55,933 bases of DNA from Prevotellaceae bacterium UBA2738 (GCA_002353585.1 DEJW01000046.1:114685-170617); one strand, 5' to 3'. Counted from the stretch's first letter, positions 24,136 through 33,743 are shown. Program-made: numbers and translations. Notes: generated by a model not told the origin, from the sequence alone.

Positions 24136-26109
24136 ATGGAAGAAATTCAGAACAAAGAAACAAACTACACTGGTAAAAACATTCAGGTGCTGGAAGGACT
24201 TGAAGCAGTACGTAAGCGTCCAGCCATGTATATCGGTGATATCTCAGAGAAGGGATTGCACCACCTCGTAAACGAGACCGTGGATAACTCTATCGATGAG
24301 GCTATGGCTGGTTACTGTACCGACATTCAGGTGGTAATCAATGCCGACAACTCTATAACCGTAGAGGATAATGGTCGTGGCATCCCTGTTGACGAGCATC
24401 CGAAACTGCATAAGTCTGCCCTCGAGGTGGTTATGACGGTGCTCCATGCTGGTGGTAAGTTTGATAAGGGTTCTTATAAGGTGTCAGGTGGTCTGCACGG
24501 TGTGGGTGTGAGCTGTGTTAACGCTCTTTCTTCTCACATGCTCTCCCAGGTGTTCCGCGACGGTAAGATCTACCAGCAGGAATATGAGATGGGTAAGCCT
24601 CTCTACCCTGTAAAGATAGTGGGCGAGACCGACAAGCGCGGTACTCGTCAGCAGTTCTGGCCTGATGCTACTATCTTCACTGAGACTGTGTATAAGTATG
24701 ACATCGTGGCTCGTCGTATGCGCGAACTCGCATTCCTTAATGCAGGTATTACTATCACGCTGACCGATTTGCGTCCTAACGAGGAGGGTAATCTGCGCCA
24801 GCCTGAGGTGTTCCACGCTAAGGAGGGACTGAAGGAGTTTGTGCGCTACGTTGACCGCCACCGTACTTCTATTATTGGTGACCCTATATGCTTGAAGACT
24901 GAGAAGGCAGGCATTCCTATTGAGATAGCTCTGCTCTACAATAACGACTATTCGGAGAATATCCACTCTTACGTTAATAATATCAACACCATAGAGGGCG
25001 GTACTCACCTTACTGGTTTCCGTATCGCTCTTGCCCGTTCGCTGAAGAAGTATGCTGACGAGGACGATCAGTTGCGCAAGCAGATGGATAAGGCGAAGAT
25101 TGAGGTCGCTCCTGACGACTTCCGCGAGGGACTGACCGCTATCATCTCTGTCAAAGTGGCTGAGCCTCAGTTTGAGGGACAGACAAAGACCAAGCTTGGC
25201 AACAAGGAGGTGAATGGTGCCGTACAGCAGGCTGTAGGCGAGGCAATGAACAATTACCTCGAGGAGCATCCGAAAGAGGCTCACACCATCTGTGAGAAGG
25301 TAATACTGGCTGCTACGGCACGTATCGCAGCTCGTAAGGCGCGTGAGAGCGTACAGCGTAAGAATCCTATGACTGGTGGCGGACTGCCAGGTAAGCTGGC
25401 TGACTGCTCAAGTCGTGACCCAAAGAAGACGGAGATATTCCTGGTCGAGGGTGACTCGGCTGGTGGTTCTGCTAAGCAGGGTCGTGACCGTCATACCCAG
25501 GCTATCCTTCCTCTGCGTGGTAAGATTCTCAACGTGGAGAAGGTTCAGTGGCACAAGGTGTTTGAGGCAGAGTCAGTAAACATCATTCTTCAGGCTATCG
25601 GCGTGCGCTTCGGCGTAGATGGAGAGGACTCTAAGGAGGCTAATATCGACAAGTTGCGTTATGACAAGATTATCATCATGACCGATGCCGATGTCGATGG
25701 CTCTCACATTGACACCCTCATCATGACTCTCTTCTTCCGCTTCATGCCTAAGGTGATTCAGGAGGGACACCTCTATATCGCTACTCCACCTCTCTATCTG
25801 TGTACCTACAAGAATAACAAGGAGTATTGTTACACAGAGGAAGATCGTATCAGGTTTATCGAGAAATATTGTAACGGCGATGCTGATGACAGCCGTCTAC
25901 ACACTCAGCGCTACAAAGGTCTGGGTGAGATGAACCCTGAGCAGCTGTGGGATACCACTATGAACCCAGAGACTCGTCTGCTTAAGCAGGTTACAATACA
26001 GAATGCAGCCGATGCCGACGAGATATTCTCAATGCTCATGGGCGACGACGTAGAACCACGACGCGTCTTCATCGAAGAGAATGCTACATACGCTAATATT
26101 GACGCATAA
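24136..26109 (+). CDS. gyrB: DNA gyrase subunit B
   Basis: 657 aa ATPase subunit of gyrase, which introduces negative supercoils with GyrA. GHKL ATPase motifs EDNGRGIP and GGLHGVGVS; transducer domain; TOPRIM motifs EGDSAGGSAKQGR and DADVDGSHI; C-terminal KGLGEMNPEQLW. I start at the ATG at 24136 (MEEIQNKE) since the earlier in-frame start precedes the promoter box. No large C-terminal insert, as usual for Bacteroidetes GyrB. Confidence 0.96.
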   Translation: MEEIQNKETNYTGKNIQVLEGLEAVRKRPAMYIGDISEKGLHHLVNETVDNSIDEAMAGYCTDIQVVINADNSITVEDNGRGIPVDEHPKLHKSALEVVMTVLHAGGKFDKGSYKVSGGLHGVGVSCVNALSSHMLSQVFRDGKIYQQEYEMGKPLYPVKIVGETDKRGTRQQFWPDATIFTETVYKYDIVARRMRELAFLNAGITITLTDLRPNEEGNLRQPEVFHAKEGLKEFVRYVDRHRTSIIGDPICLKTEKAGIPIEIALLYNNDYSENIHSYVNNINTIEGGTHLTGFRIALARSLKKYADEDDQLRKQMDKAKIEVAPDDFREGLTAIISVKVAEPQFEGQTKTKLGNKEVNGAVQQAVGEAMNNYLEEHPKEAHTICEKVILAATARIAARKARESVQRKNPMTGGGLPGKLADCSSRDPKKTEIFLVEGDSAGGSAKQGRDRHTQAILPLRGKILNVEKVQWHKVFEAESVNIILQAIGVRFGVDGEDSKEANIDKLRYDKIIIMTDADVDGSHIDTLIMTLFFRFMPKVIQEGHLYIATPPLYLCTYKNNKEYCYTEEDRIRFIEKYCNGDADDSRLHTQRYKGLGEMNPEQLWDTTMNPETRLLKQVTIQNAADADEIFSMLMGDDVEPRRVFIEENATYANIDA

Positions 26110-26183
26110 CAAAAATAACGAATTAAACGAGAAATCTACCAACAACACCCAGACACAATGTTAATTTTAAAATCAATTGTATT

Positions 26184-27080
26184 ATGAGAAAAAAAGACAT
26201 TAGTCCGGTTACCATTGATGGTATTGTTAAAAAATACCATCTGCCACATGTTGGTGATGATATTGCCCTGATAGAGTCACTTCGTAATTTACAACCTCTC
26301 ACAGAGGCTCGCCGTATGTCTTTGTGTCTCTTCATCGGTATTTGTACTGATGGCATAGTGACACTTGAGGTGAATGGCAAGAAACGTGTTGCAAGCAGCA
26401 AGACGGTGATGATTGTCACCGATGAGTCTGTAGTTGACAAAATCATGTTTAGCGATGATTTCAACGGTTTCGGCCTCTTTATATCATACAAGATGTTGCA
26501 TGATATACTTGAGGATGTGGTTTATATGAGTGACCTTTTCCTTCTTAGCCATAACCACCCTGTGTTCGACGTACAGGATGATGACATCAGCATAGCACGC
26601 AGGTATTTCAACTCCATAGCTGCTCGTATTGCTATGCCTAAGCATCGCTATCGTAAAGAGGTTATACGTCTGCATGTTCTGGCTTTAATTTATGATTTCA
26701 GCAACACCTTTGATAGTGTGCTCAACCAGCCTCGTAAGGAGGAGAAACAGTCAAGGGGTGAGCGCATCTTCGTCAATTTTGTACAACTTGTTGAGCGTAA
26801 CTTCCGCGAACAGCGTCAGGTACAGTGGTATGCAAAGGAAATGCAGATTACGCCTAAATATCTTAGTGAGGTGATATCTTCTGTCAGCCGTCGTACTCCT
26901 AACGAGTGGATAGACAAGTTCGTTACTACTGAGATGCGTAACCAGTTGCGCCACACCAATAAGAAGATGTGTGAGATAGCTCAGGAGATGAACTTCCCTT
27001 CACAGTCATTCTTCGGCAAGTATTTCAAGGAGAATGTGGGCGTGAGTCCGTCAGAATACCGTAATGGTATAGAGAACTGA
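26184..27080 (+). CDS. AraC-family transcriptional regulator
   Basis: 298 aa. N-terminal cupin-like effector/dimer domain (about 1-190) and two C-terminal helix-turn-helices: VQWYAKEMQITPKYLSEVI and CEIAQEMNFPSQSFFGKYF, ending in the AraC signature GVSPSEYR. The effector is unknown. It is 74 nt after gyrB and 34 nt before DUF3109; no strong promoter box is seen before it. Confidence 0.9.
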   Translation: MRKKDISPVTIDGIVKKYHLPHVGDDIALIESLRNLQPLTEARRMSLCLFIGICTDGIVTLEVNGKKRVASSKTVMIVTDESVVDKIMFSDDFNGFGLFISYKMLHDILEDVVYMSDLFLLSHNHPVFDVQDDDISIARRYFNSIAARIAMPKHRYRKEVIRLHVLALIYDFSNTFDSVLNQPRKEEKQSRGERIFVNFVQLVERNFREQRQVQWYAKEMQITPKYLSEVISSVSRRTPNEWIDKFVTTEMRNQLRHTNKKMCEIAQEMNFPSQSFFGKYFKENVGVSPSEYRNGIEN

Positions 27081-27114
27081 TTCTCCTGAACTTGCTACAG
27101 ATATTATAAATTTA

Positions 27115-27723
27115 ATGATAGTCCAGATAGACAACGTACTCGTTTCTTCGGATATTCTTACTGAGAATTTCTGTTGCGACCTTACCAAGTGTAAGGGAGA
27201 ATGTTGTATAGAGGGCGATGCTGGTGCTCCAATCACTCTTGACGAACTGGAACAGATAGAGGAGAATCTGGAGGCTGTAAGACATGATATGTCTGTGCCT
27301 GCCCAACTTGTAGTGGAGTCTCAAGGTTTGGCTTATACGGATAAGGAGGGTGACCTCGTTACCAGTATCGTGAATGGCAAGGATTGTGTCTTTACATGCT
27401 ACAAAGATATAGAAATTAACGGTGAAACCGTAGAAAATTGTTGCTTGTGCGCCTACGAAAAGGCATTCAGAGAGGGAAAGATAAAGTGGCAGAAACCTAT
27501 GTCATGCGCCCTTTATCCCATTCGTGAGGATACCCTTAGCAACGGACTGACAGCCTTGGCTTACCACAGATGGCATGTCTGTAAGGATGCCGTGAAGAAA
27601 GGTAACGAACTAAAGTTGCCTATCTATAAATTCCTTAAGGAACCCTTGATTCGCCGTTTTGGAGAGGAGTGGTATCAGGCATTATGTGAGGCTGCTGAGA
27701 ATCTACCAGACGATTGGCGATAA
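27115..27723 (+). CDS. DUF3109 family cysteine-rich protein
   Basis: 202 aa with a dense set of cysteines: CCDLTKCKGECC near residues 20-31, then CYK, CCLCAYEK, SCALYP and WHVCKDA. The pattern resembles YkgJ-type (CxxxCxxCC) zinc or Fe-S binding proteins. Function not established. The last codons (LPDDWR, CCAGACGATTGGCG) are the first unit of a three-fold imperfect repeat that ends inside convergent ung. Confidence 0.85.
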   Translation: MIVQIDNVLVSSDILTENFCCDLTKCKGECCIEGDAGAPITLDELEQIEENLEAVRHDMSVPAQLVVESQGLAYTDKEGDLVTSIVNGKDCVFTCYKDIEINGETVENCCLCAYEKAFREGKIKWQKPMSCALYPIREDTLSNGLTALAYHRWHVCKDAVKKGNELKLPIYKFLKEPLIRRFGEEWYQALCEAAENLPDDWR

Positions 27724-27783
27724 ATTAGGGTATTACAAGATAACTGGCGTTAAATTAGGTATTACCAGACAATCGGAGTTAGG
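27696..27783. repeat. Imperfect 3-fold tandem repeat spanning DUF3109 and ung ends
   Basis: Units of about 28 nt share TACCAGA(C)RATYGG(C)GWTAAATTAGG; the first encodes the DUF3109 C-terminus, the last, read antisense, the ung C-terminus (TPIVW). Confidence 0.75.
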
Positions 27784-28457
27784 CCTTTCTCCTGTAGCCA
27801 GACATTGCAACGTGAGAAATGATGATTACCAAACCATCCGCCACGATTAGCGGATAGGGGAGAAGGATGGACACTCTCAAGAACAAGATGCTTGGAGGTG
27901 TCTATTATTTTTTTCTTTGAGCGTGCCGGTCCGCCCCAGAGCATGAAGGCAACATGCTTTTGCTTTTCTGATATTATCTTTATTACGGCATCGGTAAATG
28001 ATTCCCATCCATGACGTGAGTGGCTAAAAGCCTCATGCTGTCTGACACTTAGGCATGTGTTGAGTAGGAAGACACCCTGTTGTGCCCATCTGCGCAACGA
28101 ACCGTCATACATATCTTTACCTTGCAAGTCCTTTATGATTTGAGGTCTGGTACCGATATCATCCTTTACCTCCTTAAAGATATTGATGAGCGAAGGTGGC
28201 AAGGCGATGCCAGTCTTTACAGAAAAGCAGAGTCCCTCAGCCTGCCCTTCCCCGTGATATGGGTCTTGACCGAGTATCACCACCTTCACCTTGCTGAGAG
28301 GACAGAGGTTGAAGGCATTGAATATTTCGTTGCCTGGTGGGTAGCATGTATGCTGCCTGTACTCATTACGGACAAATTCCGTCAGTTTGATGAAATAGTC
28401 TTTCTCAAACTCTTCCTTTAATGCATCCTTCCAACTCGCTTCTATCTGTACGTCCAT
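27762..28457 (-). CDS. ung: Uracil-DNA glycosylase, family 1
   Basis: 231 aa. Removes uracil from DNA to start base-excision repair. Motif 1 GQDPYHGEGQAEGLCFSV contains the water-activating Asp; LLNTCLSVRQHEAFSH follows; motif 2 HPSPLSANRGGW forms the Leu loop. Full length. Divergent from GH3, convergent with DUF3109. Confidence 0.96.
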   Translation of the reverse strand: MDVQIEASWKDALKEEFEKDYFIKLTEFVRNEYRQHTCYPPGNEIFNAFNLCPLSKVKVVILGQDPYHGEGQAEGLCFSVKTGIALPPSLINIFKEVKDDIGTRPQIIKDLQGKDMYDGSLRRWAQQGVFLLNTCLSVRQHEAFSHSRHGWESFTDAVIKIISEKQKHVAFMLWGGPARSKKKIIDTSKHLVLESVHPSPLSANRGGWFGNHHFSRCNVWLQEKGLTPIVW

Positions 28458-28495
28458 GATGGGGTAAAATTGTATTATTGTTGGTAATTTTGTTG

Positions 28496-28503
28496 CAAAG
28501 TTA
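28496..28503 (-). promoter_or_regulatory. Promoter -7 box for ung
   Basis: TAACTTTG on minus, about 38 nt before the ung ATG. Confidence 0.6.
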
Positions 28504-28569
28504 CCAAAAAGATATTGATTTTACACCCTGTTGCAACGATTTTCCTCCCTCCAAATGCTCTTTTTAATG

Positions 28570-28577
28570 TACTTTTG
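28570..28577 (+). promoter_or_regulatory. Promoter -7 box for the GH3 gene
   Basis: TACTTTTG, 41 nt before the ATG at 28619. Confidence 0.6.
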
Positions 28578-28618
28578 CAGAGTGAAACATAACTAACAAA
28601 CAATATTATTATTCCTAA

Positions 28619-31600
28619 ATGAAAAAGTTATTTATTACCCTTTTAGCTTTTGTGAGCGTTGGTGCGACAGCTCAAGACATTAAGAAGTATCCTTGGCTCA
28701 ACCGTTCGCTGTCATTCCGTGAGCGAGCAACACTCCTGGTGAAAGAACTTACCTTGGAGGAGAAAGCAGGTCAGTTTGGTTCCATCGTTACCGATGAAGT
28801 GAAGCGCGATGGTGTTACCATTCTGCCACACTATCAGTATTGGAATGAGGCTATTCACGGCTATGCTCGCATGGGCAATGCTACTTCTTTCCCAGAGTCT
28901 AAAGGTATGTCTGCCACATGGGACCCAGAGCTGGTGTATCAGTGTGCTGATGCCATCTCTACAGAGGCTCGCGCGTACCATATGTATAAAACTAATCAGC
29001 GTAACAGTCTGGTGAAAGGTTGGAAGATAGGACTGAATGTCTGGTCGCCCACTATCAATATGGCTCGTGACCCTCGTTGGGGACGAGAGGAGGAGAACTA
29101 TGGAGAAGACCCACTGCTCTGTGGTACTCTGGCAACTCAGTTTATTAAGGGTATTCAGGGAACCCAGGATGAGACCAACCCTTACTATAAGATTGTTGCC
29201 TGTGCCAAGCACTTTGCTGCCAACAACTACGAAAAGGGTCGTCACTCCACCACTTCTTTCGTAACAGAGAAGAACATGCGTGAGTATTACCTGCCAGCAT
29301 TTGAGATGTGTGTAAAGGATGCAGGTGTGAAGTCTATAATGGCTGCATATAATGCAATTTCTACCGATATTACCGAGACTAATGCTGATGGCAAGGGCTA
29401 TTCAGACGGTAAGGGCGGATTGCCTTGCTCTGGCAACAAGATGCTTCTTACCGATATACTTCGTAAGGAGTGGGGCTTCAACGGATATGTAACATCAGAT
29501 TGTGCAGCTGTTTCTGATGTGTTCCGTGCTACCAAACACTTGTATTTCGGCAGCTATACCGCAGGAAGCATCGATACAGGTGCTACAAGCTGGAAGAATC
29601 CTTATCAGAGTTCTAACGCACAGGAGATGATGATGGAGGCTCGTGCTACATCAATGTGTATAAACGCTGGACTTAATTCAAATTGTGAGCAGTATTCTTC
29701 ATCAGCCGTGTTGCAGCGTGCACTGCGCAATGCCCTGTCAAGCGAATACAAGTCTGCTGACGAACTCGGATATGTCAACCTCACGGAGGACAAGGTTGAC
29801 GAGGCTCTCATCGACATACTTGAGACGCGCTTCGCCCTTGGCGAGTTTGATGAAGATTATGTAAGCATACCATGGAACAACGTAAGCGCTTCCGACATAG
29901 AATCAGAGGCTAATCAGGCTCTCGCTCTCAAAGCAGCTCAGGAGTCTATGACACTGATGAAGAACGAAGGTAATCTTCTGCCTATTTCTGCTGATAAAAA
30001 GGTGGCACTTGTAGGCCCTTATGCTAATGCCATACAGCTTGGTGACTACTCAGGAACTCCAACCTTTACCACTACTCCTTATCAGGCATTTGCCGAGAAG
30101 ATGAACTTCGTTGTAGAGAAGAAACGTACAGGTGAAACTCCTGCTGTTCCTTTCGATCAGGCAGTAGTGTCAAAACGTGGTGCTTCACAAAATGATAAGG
30201 GTGCAGGAAACCTTGAGAATACTGCCCCTGGCGACATATTCTTATATAAAGATGTGGACTTCGGCGAGTATGGTTGCACAAACTTTGAGATGTCATGCGG
30301 TGCAAAAGAAAGTGGCTTGGGAAGTGTAAGCTTCATTCTCGACTCTAAGGACGGCACCCCTTTCCTGACAGTTGATAATGTAAATACTGGCAACTGGACA
30401 AAGTGGGCAACAGTTACAGCCAGCGTCAATCCAGACGTTGTGAAGGGTAAGCACGACCTCTACGTGAAGTTCTCAGGCACAAACAGCTACGTAGGCAACT
30501 ATCAGTATTTCAACTTCACCAATCCTACAGCTCCAGCGGTGCTCCCAGCAGAGGAGACACAAGGTCCGCTCTACATGGTAAGCACATCGTCAGGTGTAAA
30601 CGAGACAGCATCCGACGCTATGATAGAGCGTGCCGTTGAAGTTGCTAAGAAGGCTGACTATGTCATCTTCCTTGGCGGCACAGACTGGAGCAAGCCCGAC
30701 TCTCACGAGACAGGTACAGAGGGTCACGACCGTTGGGTGCTCACCCTGCCAGGCAATCAGGCAGCCGTAATCAACGCCCTCTATGCAGCAAACAAGAACA
30801 CTATCGTAGTGCTTGAGTCAGGCTCATCACTTGACCTCACCGCAATTAAGGATGTACCAGCCATACTTGAGGCATGGTATGGCGGTCAGGCACAGGGACA
30901 GGCAATATGCGACGCTATATTTGGTGATATCAATCCTTCTGGTCACCTCACTTCTACATGGTATGCTGATCTTGGTGAGTTGCCAAGTGCGAGCGATTCT
31001 CCGCTCAAGCGTGAAGGTTTGATGGAATATAACATCGACGATTGGGGCTACACCTATATGTATTATGGTAAGGCAACCAAGAAAGCTCAGAAGGGAACAC
31101 CTCAGTATCCGTTCGGTCACGGTCTTTCTTACACCACCTTTGACTACAGCAATGCCGTCGCTACATCAACTCCTTCCGCAAGTGCCGACGGCAATGTGAG
31201 CGTAACGATAAAGAACACAGGCAATCGCAAGGGCGCAGACGTCATTCAGGTTTATGCCAACTTCAATGGCGATTCCAATTACGGCACACTCAACAAGCGC
31301 CTCGTAGGTTTCAAACGCGTGGAGCTCGAGCCAGGTGAGGAGAAGGCAGTCGATATTCCTGTAAGCTATCGCTCTTTGTCCTACTACAGCGAGGCAAGCC
31401 ACCAGTATATCGTTGATGGCAACAGCATAACGCTGCAAGTGTCAACATCATCAGCAGATGCCGACATAAAGAAGACTGTTGTGATACAGCCGAATGCGGG
31501 CATAGCAGGCGAAACATATATCTCCACGCATATAGAGGAGATACCAGAGGTTGCAACATCTCGTCAGTTGCTCAAGACAGACCATATCTACACAGTAATG

Positions 31601-31687
31601 GGTGCTTATGTATGCAAGGCAGACGAATATGACAAGCTTCCAAATGGCATTTATGTGCTGAATGGAGTGAAATACATAAAAAAGTAA
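28619..31687 (+). CDS. Secreted glycoside hydrolase family 3 (beta-xylosidase/beta-glucosidase type)
   Basis: 1022 aa. Signal peptide MKKLFITLLAFVSVGATAQ. GH3 N-terminal barrel (about 45-400) with NVWSPTINMARDPRWGREEE and the nucleophile motif YVTSDCAAVSD (Asp); GH3 C-terminal domain (from about 435) interrupted around 500-640 by a CBM6-like insert; FnIII-like domain (about 845-960). SDCA-type nucleophile and RWGR blocks favour xylosidase-like members. The C-terminus YDKLPNGIYVLNGVKYIKK resembles type IX secretion type-A sorting tails of Bacteroidetes (inference). No susC/susD neighbours: a solitary gene. Confidence 0.9.
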   Translation: MKKLFITLLAFVSVGATAQDIKKYPWLNRSLSFRERATLLVKELTLEEKAGQFGSIVTDEVKRDGVTILPHYQYWNEAIHGYARMGNATSFPESKGMSATWDPELVYQCADAISTEARAYHMYKTNQRNSLVKGWKIGLNVWSPTINMARDPRWGREEENYGEDPLLCGTLATQFIKGIQGTQDETNPYYKIVACAKHFAANNYEKGRHSTTSFVTEKNMREYYLPAFEMCVKDAGVKSIMAAYNAISTDITETNADGKGYSDGKGGLPCSGNKMLLTDILRKEWGFNGYVTSDCAAVSDVFRATKHLYFGSYTAGSIDTGATSWKNPYQSSNAQEMMMEARATSMCINAGLNSNCEQYSSSAVLQRALRNALSSEYKSADELGYVNLTEDKVDEALIDILETRFALGEFDEDYVSIPWNNVSASDIESEANQALALKAAQESMTLMKNEGNLLPISADKKVALVGPYANAIQLGDYSGTPTFTTTPYQAFAEKMNFVVEKKRTGETPAVPFDQAVVSKRGASQNDKGAGNLENTAPGDIFLYKDVDFGEYGCTNFEMSCGAKESGLGSVSFILDSKDGTPFLTVDNVNTGNWTKWATVTASVNPDVVKGKHDLYVKFSGTNSYVGNYQYFNFTNPTAPAVLPAEETQGPLYMVSTSSGVNETASDAMIERAVEVAKKADYVIFLGGTDWSKPDSHETGTEGHDRWVLTLPGNQAAVINALYAANKNTIVVLESGSSLDLTAIKDVPAILEAWYGGQAQGQAICDAIFGDINPSGHLTSTWYADLGELPSASDSPLKREGLMEYNIDDWGYTYMYYGKATKKAQKGTPQYPFGHGLSYTTFDYSNAVATSTPSASADGNVSVTIKNTGNRKGADVIQVYANFNGDSNYGTLNKRLVGFKRVELEPGEEKAVDIPVSYRSLSYYSEASHQYIVDGNSITLQVSTSSADADIKKTVVIQPNAGIAGETYISTHIEEIPEVATSRQLLKTDHIYTVMGAYVCKADEYDKLPNGIYVLNGVKYIKK

Positions 31688-31698
31688 CAAAGAAGAAA

Positions 31699-31715
31699 AT
31701 GCCGATTAAATCGGC
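31699..31715 (+). terminator. Hairpin after GH3, possible terminator
   Basis: TGCCGATT-A-AATCGGCA, 8-bp stem just after the GH3 stop, but without a T run. Confidence 0.45.
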
Positions 31716-31821
31716 AAATATTAAGGAAAGGAGGAGTGGGTGATTTGTTAAATAATGCAGTTTGAAATAAAAATGCACCCAATTGAGACGAATTTACCCC
31801 TCCAATTTTTCTAAAACTTTG

Positions 31822-31829
31822 TACCTTTG
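31822..31829 (+). promoter_or_regulatory. Promoter -7 box for a small RNA
   Basis: TACCTTTG in a gene-free region. No clear -33 TTG at normal spacing, so strength is uncertain. Confidence 0.6.
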
Positions 31830-31834
31830 CAACA

Positions 31835-31943
31835 GAAAGATACGCAGCTGTGACAGCTCCGACTTTTTAAGTTAGTAAAAAATTAGTAGTTAGTTAATAA
31901 AGTCTGGTATTTCTTCAGTTGAAGATGTACCAGCTTTTTTATT
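31835..31943 (+). ncRNA. Candidate small RNA of about 108 nt
   Basis: Promoter box, then hairpin AGCTG-TGA-CAGCT, a U/A-rich single-stranded middle, and a 3' intrinsic terminator CTGGTA...CTTC-AGTT-GAAG...TACCAG followed by CTTTTTT. No start codon with a credible reading frame is seen. The compact promoter-to-terminator unit argues for a free-standing sRNA. Family not recognised. Confidence 0.6.
31904..31943 (+). terminator. Terminator of the candidate small RNA
   Basis: Stem CTGGTA/TACCAG with inner CTTC-AGTT-GAAG, then six T. Confidence 0.8.
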
Positions 31944-31992
31944 TATATATTTTAAGGTCAAATTAAATATAGTTGTTGAGTAAACTTGTGTA

Positions 31993-32069
31993 GTTACTTA
32001 GCTACCGCGTGTGGTTGCTAAGTAAGGACGCGCGGTTACTTAGTTAGGACATGCGGAAGCTAAGTAACC
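31993..32069. repeat. Two tandem TTACTTAG...CTAAGTAA hairpins
   Basis: TTACTTAGC (31994-32002)/GCTAAGTAA (32017-32025) and GGTTACTTAG (32034-32043)/CTAAGTAACC (32060-32069), 9- and 10-bp perfect stems with GC-rich CGCG-containing loops. Lies in the 479-nt gene-free interval between GH3 and gpmI. Confidence 0.8.
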
Positions 32070-32099
32070 ACAGAGGGTGGAAATGATAAGCCAGGACAT

Positions 32100-32142
32100 A
32101 AAAAAAGAAAGGTTGCTTGTAGTGAAACGAGCAACCTTTTAT
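32100..32142 (-). terminator. Intrinsic terminator of gpmI
   Basis: On minus: AAGGTTGCT, loop, AGCAACCTT, then CTTTTTTT. Confidence 0.8.
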
Positions 32143-32166
32143 GATGTTTATCTATGAATAGAGACT

Positions 32167-33687
32167 TTAGTCTGTAATGAGGTTCTCACCTGTCATGTCA
32201 GCAGGCTGTTCCAGTCCCATGATGTGGAGAATCGTTGGAGCCACGTCAGCCAGTCTGCCGTCCTTGATTGTGGCAGAATTGTTGTTCGTGACATAGATAC
32301 ATGGTACAGGATTGAGAGAGTGTGCTGTGTTTGGAGTGCCATCAGGGTTGATTGCGTTATCAGCGTTACCGTGATCGGCAATGATGATAGCCTCGTAGTC
32401 AGCAGCCTTAGCAGCCTCTATAACATCGTGCACACAATTGTCAACAGCAACGACTGCTTTGGCGATTGCATTATACACGCCAGTGTGTCCTACCATGTCT
32501 CCATTAGCGAAATTTACTACGATGAAATCGTACTTTTCTGTTTTTATAGCCTCTACGAGCTTGTCCTTCACTTCGTATGCAGACATCTCAGGTTTGAGGT
32601 CGTAAGTCGCAACTTTTGGTGATGCTACGAGTATGCGGTCTTCACCTTCGTATGGAGCCTCGCGTCCACCGTTAAAGAAGAATGTTACGTGCGCGTACTT
32701 CTCTGTTTCGGCAGTATGCAACTGCTTCTTGCCGAGCTGTGAGAGGTACTCGCCGAGAGTGTTTGTGACATTCTCCTTAGGGAAGAGTATGCCTACGCCC
32801 TTGAATGAAGCATCATAAGGAGTCATGCAGTAGTATTTCAGTCCCTTTATAGTGTTCATTCCTTCCTCAGGCATATCCTGCTGGGTGAGAACCTGTGTCA
32901 ATTCTTTGGCACGGTCGTTACGGAAATTGATGAAGATTACTACATCACCCTCCTCAATGTTGCCGTTTACGTTGGCATTGCTGATAGCCTTTACGAACTC
33001 GTCGGTTACACCTTCGTCGTATGACTCCTGCATAGCTTGAACCATGTCGGCAGCCTTCTTGCCAGTACCTTTTACGATAAGGTCATAAGCCTCTTTTACA
33101 CGATTCCATCGCTTATCGCGGTCCATTGCGTAGAAGCGGCCAATGATAGATGCGATGTTGGCATCGTTCTCTTTACACTTAGCCTGCACAGCCTCGATGA
33201 AGCCCTTGCCAGACTTGGGGTCGGTATCGCGACCATCCATAAAACAGTGTACGAAAACCTGCTGAGAGAGTCCGTACTCTTTACCCACTTCGATGAGTTT
33301 AAACAGGTGGTCGAGTGATGAGTGCACACCGCCGTTAGATGTCAAACCCATGAGGTGAAGTTTCTTGCCGTTCTTCTTGGCATATTCGTATGCCTCCACC
33401 ACCTGTGGGTTCTTAGAGATAGAACCGTCAGCACATGCGCGATTAATCTTAACGAGGTCCTGATAGACAATGCGACCAGCACCTATGTTAAGGTGACCTA
33501 CCTCGGAGTTGCCCATCTGACCGTCGGGCAGACCGACGTCTTCGCCTGATGCCTGCAACTGTGATGTGCTACTAACTGCCTGTAAATAATCAAGATATGG
33601 AGTAGGGGTGTTGTAGATTACGTCACCCTTGCCATGCTTGCCGATTCCCCATCCGTCGAGAATCATTAAAAGAGCTTTTTTTGCCAT
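32167..33687 (-). CDS. gpmI: 2,3-bisphosphoglycerate-independent phosphoglycerate mutase
   Basis: 506 aa from the ATG at 33687 (MAKKALLMILDGWG); the longer frame runs through a GTTCATA array and the promoter. Interconverts 3- and 2-phosphoglycerate in glycolysis/gluconeogenesis with two Mn2+. Asp11 (LDGWG) and the phosphorylated Ser61 (MGNSEVGHLNIGAGR) are present, with GRFYAMDRD and HGNADN metal motifs. Monocistronic, with its own promoter and terminator. Confidence 0.96.
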   Translation of the reverse strand: MAKKALLMILDGWGIGKHGKGDVIYNTPTPYLDYLQAVSSTSQLQASGEDVGLPDGQMGNSEVGHLNIGAGRIVYQDLVKINRACADGSISKNPQVVEAYEYAKKNGKKLHLMGLTSNGGVHSSLDHLFKLIEVGKEYGLSQQVFVHCFMDGRDTDPKSGKGFIEAVQAKCKENDANIASIIGRFYAMDRDKRWNRVKEAYDLIVKGTGKKAADMVQAMQESYDEGVTDEFVKAISNANVNGNIEEGDVVIFINFRNDRAKELTQVLTQQDMPEEGMNTIKGLKYYCMTPYDASFKGVGILFPKENVTNTLGEYLSQLGKKQLHTAETEKYAHVTFFFNGGREAPYEGEDRILVASPKVATYDLKPEMSAYEVKDKLVEAIKTEKYDFIVVNFANGDMVGHTGVYNAIAKAVVAVDNCVHDVIEAAKAADYEAIIIADHGNADNAINPDGTPNTAHSLNPVPCIYVTNNNSATIKDGRLADVAPTILHIMGLEQPADMTGENLITD

Positions 33688-33726
33688 TTGATTATATGTT
33701 TTTTTGAGATTTTTTCTATTATCGTG

Positions 33727-33734
33727 CAAAGGTA
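33727..33734 (-). promoter_or_regulatory. Promoter -7 box for gpmI
   Basis: TACCTTTG on minus, 40 nt before the ATG. Its -33 region is occupied by the GTTCATA array. Confidence 0.7.
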
Positions 33735-33743
33735 CAAATTTTA

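Noticed and set aside
24484..25284. 266-residue open frame antisense to gyrB
   Set aside because: Shadow of a strongly conserved gene; no domain or promoter.
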